The position numbers and the translations under genes are program-made. Shown in pieces: positions 62,611 through 64,000 of a stretch of DNA of 64,000 bases. The notes beneath the pieces are model-generated. The model ran no database searches and was not told where the DNA came from. It saw only the letters and a program-made list of their open reading frames with translations. This DNA is from Parasedimentitalea marina (lineage in GTDB: Bacteria; Pseudomonadota; Alphaproteobacteria; Rhodobacterales; Rhodobacteraceae): NCBI RefSeq assembly GCF_004006175.1, contig NZ_CP033219.1, positions 3,224,001-3,288,000 of the forward strand, read 5' to 3'. Within the stretch, counting starts at the first letter, position 1; every line of letters begins with the position of its first letter.

Positions 62611-63733
62611 GGCTCTGTTAAACGCTTATATCGACCTGAACCTGTTGCTGCTGGTTGGCGCAGTTATCTGGCTGGGATTGCGACGACTATTGACTCGCCA
62701 CGGATTGGGCAAGGCATTCTTGCCGCAGCTAAAGCTTCTCAACCGTCTGACTGTGTTGCTGGTGACCGCGCCCCTGCTGGCGCTGGGGTTCACCACCTGG
62801 GTCTTTCCACATCCACCGAACATCTCGGATATGCTGGTGTCACAATTTCTACAAGGAAACGTCAGCCTCAGCGCCACCCATTTTGAAACCATCATAGGTC
62901 TACGCGAAGATCTGGTGCGTAACCTGATAACGCAACAGGCGGGTTGGGCCCACGCATTGGTGCTGCTGTTTTCCCTTGGCGCTGCACTTTGCACGTTGCA
63001 TGTGATCACCTCTGTCCTGCGCCTGCGCAGCTGCCTGCGCGATGCCTTCTTATGGAAGAGGATCGGACCTGTGGAGCTGCTGATCAGCGACACCGCCACC
63101 GTCGCCTATTCCACCCGCAGTCTGTTCCGGCTTTATGTGGTATTGCCCTCGGCATTGCTTCTCGACACGCGTGACCTGCGGCTGACCATTGCCCATGAAT
63201 TGCAACATTTCCGCCAACGCGACATCGAGTGCGAATTTCTGCTGGAAACTCTGCGTCCGCTGCTATTCTGGAACCCGGCCTATTTTCTGTGGCGCAGCGA
63301 AGTCCGCACTTTGCGCGAATACGCCTGCGATCAGGCCCTGATGGCGCGACCTCACTTTGATGCCCGCGCCTATTGCGAATGCCTGATTCGCGCCTGCGCC
63401 ATGGCAGCAAAGGACCGTGTGTTCTTTAGCCGCCGCAGTCCAGCTGTCGCCTTGGTTGATCGTCGCGAGACCAGACGCAGCGCCACACTGGAACAGCGCA
63501 TTCTGGCAGTGACGGCCAAAAAAGATCAGCCCGACTATACTATCAGCTGGGCGCTGCTGTCTGGCCTGCTGGTCGGCGCAGTCATGATTTCCACCCTGCT
63601 GATGCAACGCCCCAGCGACTGGAGTCATGACAGGTTGATGCTGTCGACCATCGTCAACCTTGAACGCATGGCAAGCCGCAATACTGCCGGCCTGGGTACA
63701 GCGCATAGCCCCATTCAGATCACTTTGGAATAA
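62600..63733 (+). CDS. M56 (BlaR1-like) membrane zinc peptidase without sensor domain
   Basis: A 377-residue integral membrane peptidase. N-terminal helices (NLLLLVGAVIWLGL, LTVLLVTAPLLALGFTTW, ALVLLFSLGAALCTLHVITSVLRL) flank a cytoplasmic domain with the zinc motif HELQH at 199-203 and REYACDQALM as the third-ligand region. One more helix (ALLSGLLVGAVMISTLLM) follows near 335. The extracellular penicillin-binding sensor of BlaR1 is absent; only about 35 residues follow the last helix. It overlaps the BlaI-type gene by 11 nt, so they form a signalling pair with an unknown cue. Confidence 0.88.
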   Translation: MQAEALLNAYIDLNLLLLVGAVIWLGLRRLLTRHGLGKAFLPQLKLLNRLTVLLVTAPLLALGFTTWVFPHPPNISDMLVSQFLQGNVSLSATHFETIIGLREDLVRNLITQQAGWAHALVLLFSLGAALCTLHVITSVLRLRSCLRDAFLWKRIGPVELLISDTATVAYSTRSLFRLYVVLPSALLLDTRDLRLTIAHELQHFRQRDIECEFLLETLRPLLFWNPAYFLWRSEVRTLREYACDQALMARPHFDARAYCECLIRACAMAAKDRVFFSRRSPAVALVDRRETRRSATLEQRILAVTAKKDQPDYTISWALLSGLLVGAVMISTLLMQRPSDWSHDRLMLSTIVNLERMASRNTAGLGTAHSPIQITLE

Positions 63734-63764
63734 CGGGTCTAAAACGGTGCAGCGGTGGCCTGAA

Positions 63765-64000
63765 TCAGGCCTCTTTGGCCAAACGCTCTTCGAGCACCTC
63801 AAATGGTACACCGGGCTCATCTTTGGCGCCGCGGATCACCAGCGACGTTTTGACCGAGGCCACATTTGGTGTGGTCAGTAGCCCGCCTGTCAGAAAGCTT
63901 TGAAACGTGCTCAGATCTGGGGCGACGCATTTCAAGATGAAGTCCACCTCGCCGTTCAGCATGTGGCACTCACGCACCAGCGGCCAGCTGCGACATTTCG
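63765..64000 (-). CDS. Lrp/AsnC family regulator, C-terminal part (runs off window)
   Basis: About 78 C-terminal residues. The RAM ligand-binding domain is visible: RECHMLNGEVDFILKCVAPDLSTFQSFL, then LTTPNVASVKTSLVIRGAKDEPGVPF. The HTH domain lies beyond the right edge. Convergent with the M56 peptidase gene, 31 nt apart; a GGCCTGA/TCAGGCC-type stem at 63758-63772 overlaps its stop. Confidence 0.9.
   Translation of the reverse strand, partial: KCRSWPLVRECHMLNGEVDFILKCVAPDLSTFQSFLTGGLLTTPNVASVKTSLVIRGAKDEPGVPFEVLEERLAKEA

Noticed and set aside
1-64000. CRISPR arrays, tRNA/rRNA genes, prophage or complete insertion sequences
   Set aside because: None was seen on reading through both strands; only short intergenic repeats and hairpins are present.

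Overview
The window looks like a chromosomal segment of a marine Rhodobacterales (Roseobacter-group) alphaproteobacterium. The evidence is a moderately high GC content, dense short operons with 4-nt start/stop overlaps, and family-typical genes: a glycerol ABC transporter of the GlpSTPQUV type, a membrane-bound PuuD urate oxidase, a fused PuuE allantoinase/OHCU decarboxylase, Hint-domain proteins and TamA/TamB. I saw no tRNA, rRNA, CRISPR array, complete insertion sequence or prophage.

Layout. 0-7.5 kb: 5' end of aspS, overlapping pabB/pabC, carB and a FabH-type ketosynthase. 7.6-16.9 kb: a small putative regulator, thymidine kinase, a minus-strand run (ybjN, proC, csaA-like, hydroxyacid dehydrogenase), ubiK, an lgt-midA-pgeF operon, then a small basic protein and a degenerate Hint protein. 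16.9-23.8 kb: a DoxX-fused SDR with DUF2269, a truncated globin, an overlapping ycjX-GNAT-ycjF operon, truA and a coiled-coil protein. 23.8-29.5 kb: a minus-strand group of Rieske oxygenase, glutamine-synthetase-like ligase, orphan lipoyl carrier (GcvH-like) and acyl-CoA dehydrogenase, with a divergent IclR regulator. This is the most interesting catabolic candidate. 30-39.7 kb: purine/ureide catabolism (ureidoglycine aminohydrolase, urate/xanthine permease, ureidoglycolate lyase, allantoinase-OHCU decarboxylase, HIU hydrolase, LysR, PuuD), interrupted by gap and small secreted or membrane proteins.

39.8-52 kb: tamA-tamB, glucokinase, a PPTase paired with an unusual SGNH/glycosidase-like fusion, and two tandem paralogous AraC regulators. 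52-54.6 kb: a gene-poor, repeat-bearing stretch around an orphan APH-fold kinase-like gene. 54.6-64 kb: an RlmL-type rRNA methyltransferase, the glycerol transporter operon, a BlaI/BlaR1-like pair, and the 3' end of an Lrp/AsnC regulator.

How genes work together. The ureide genes convert urate to HIU, OHCU, allantoin and allantoate, and then ureidoglycine to ureidoglycolate to glyoxylate; allantoate hydrolysis is not encoded here. The glycerol operon encodes a binding protein, two non-equivalent ATPases, two permeases and a small membrane protein. Its promoter region carries a perfect dyad, and an imperfect version of it lies upstream of the blaI-like gene, so the BlaI-like repressor may control the transporter. 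A recurrent intergenic element (a CATCTTTT..AAATACTCC-type core plus a GC-rich hairpin) occurs at least six times.
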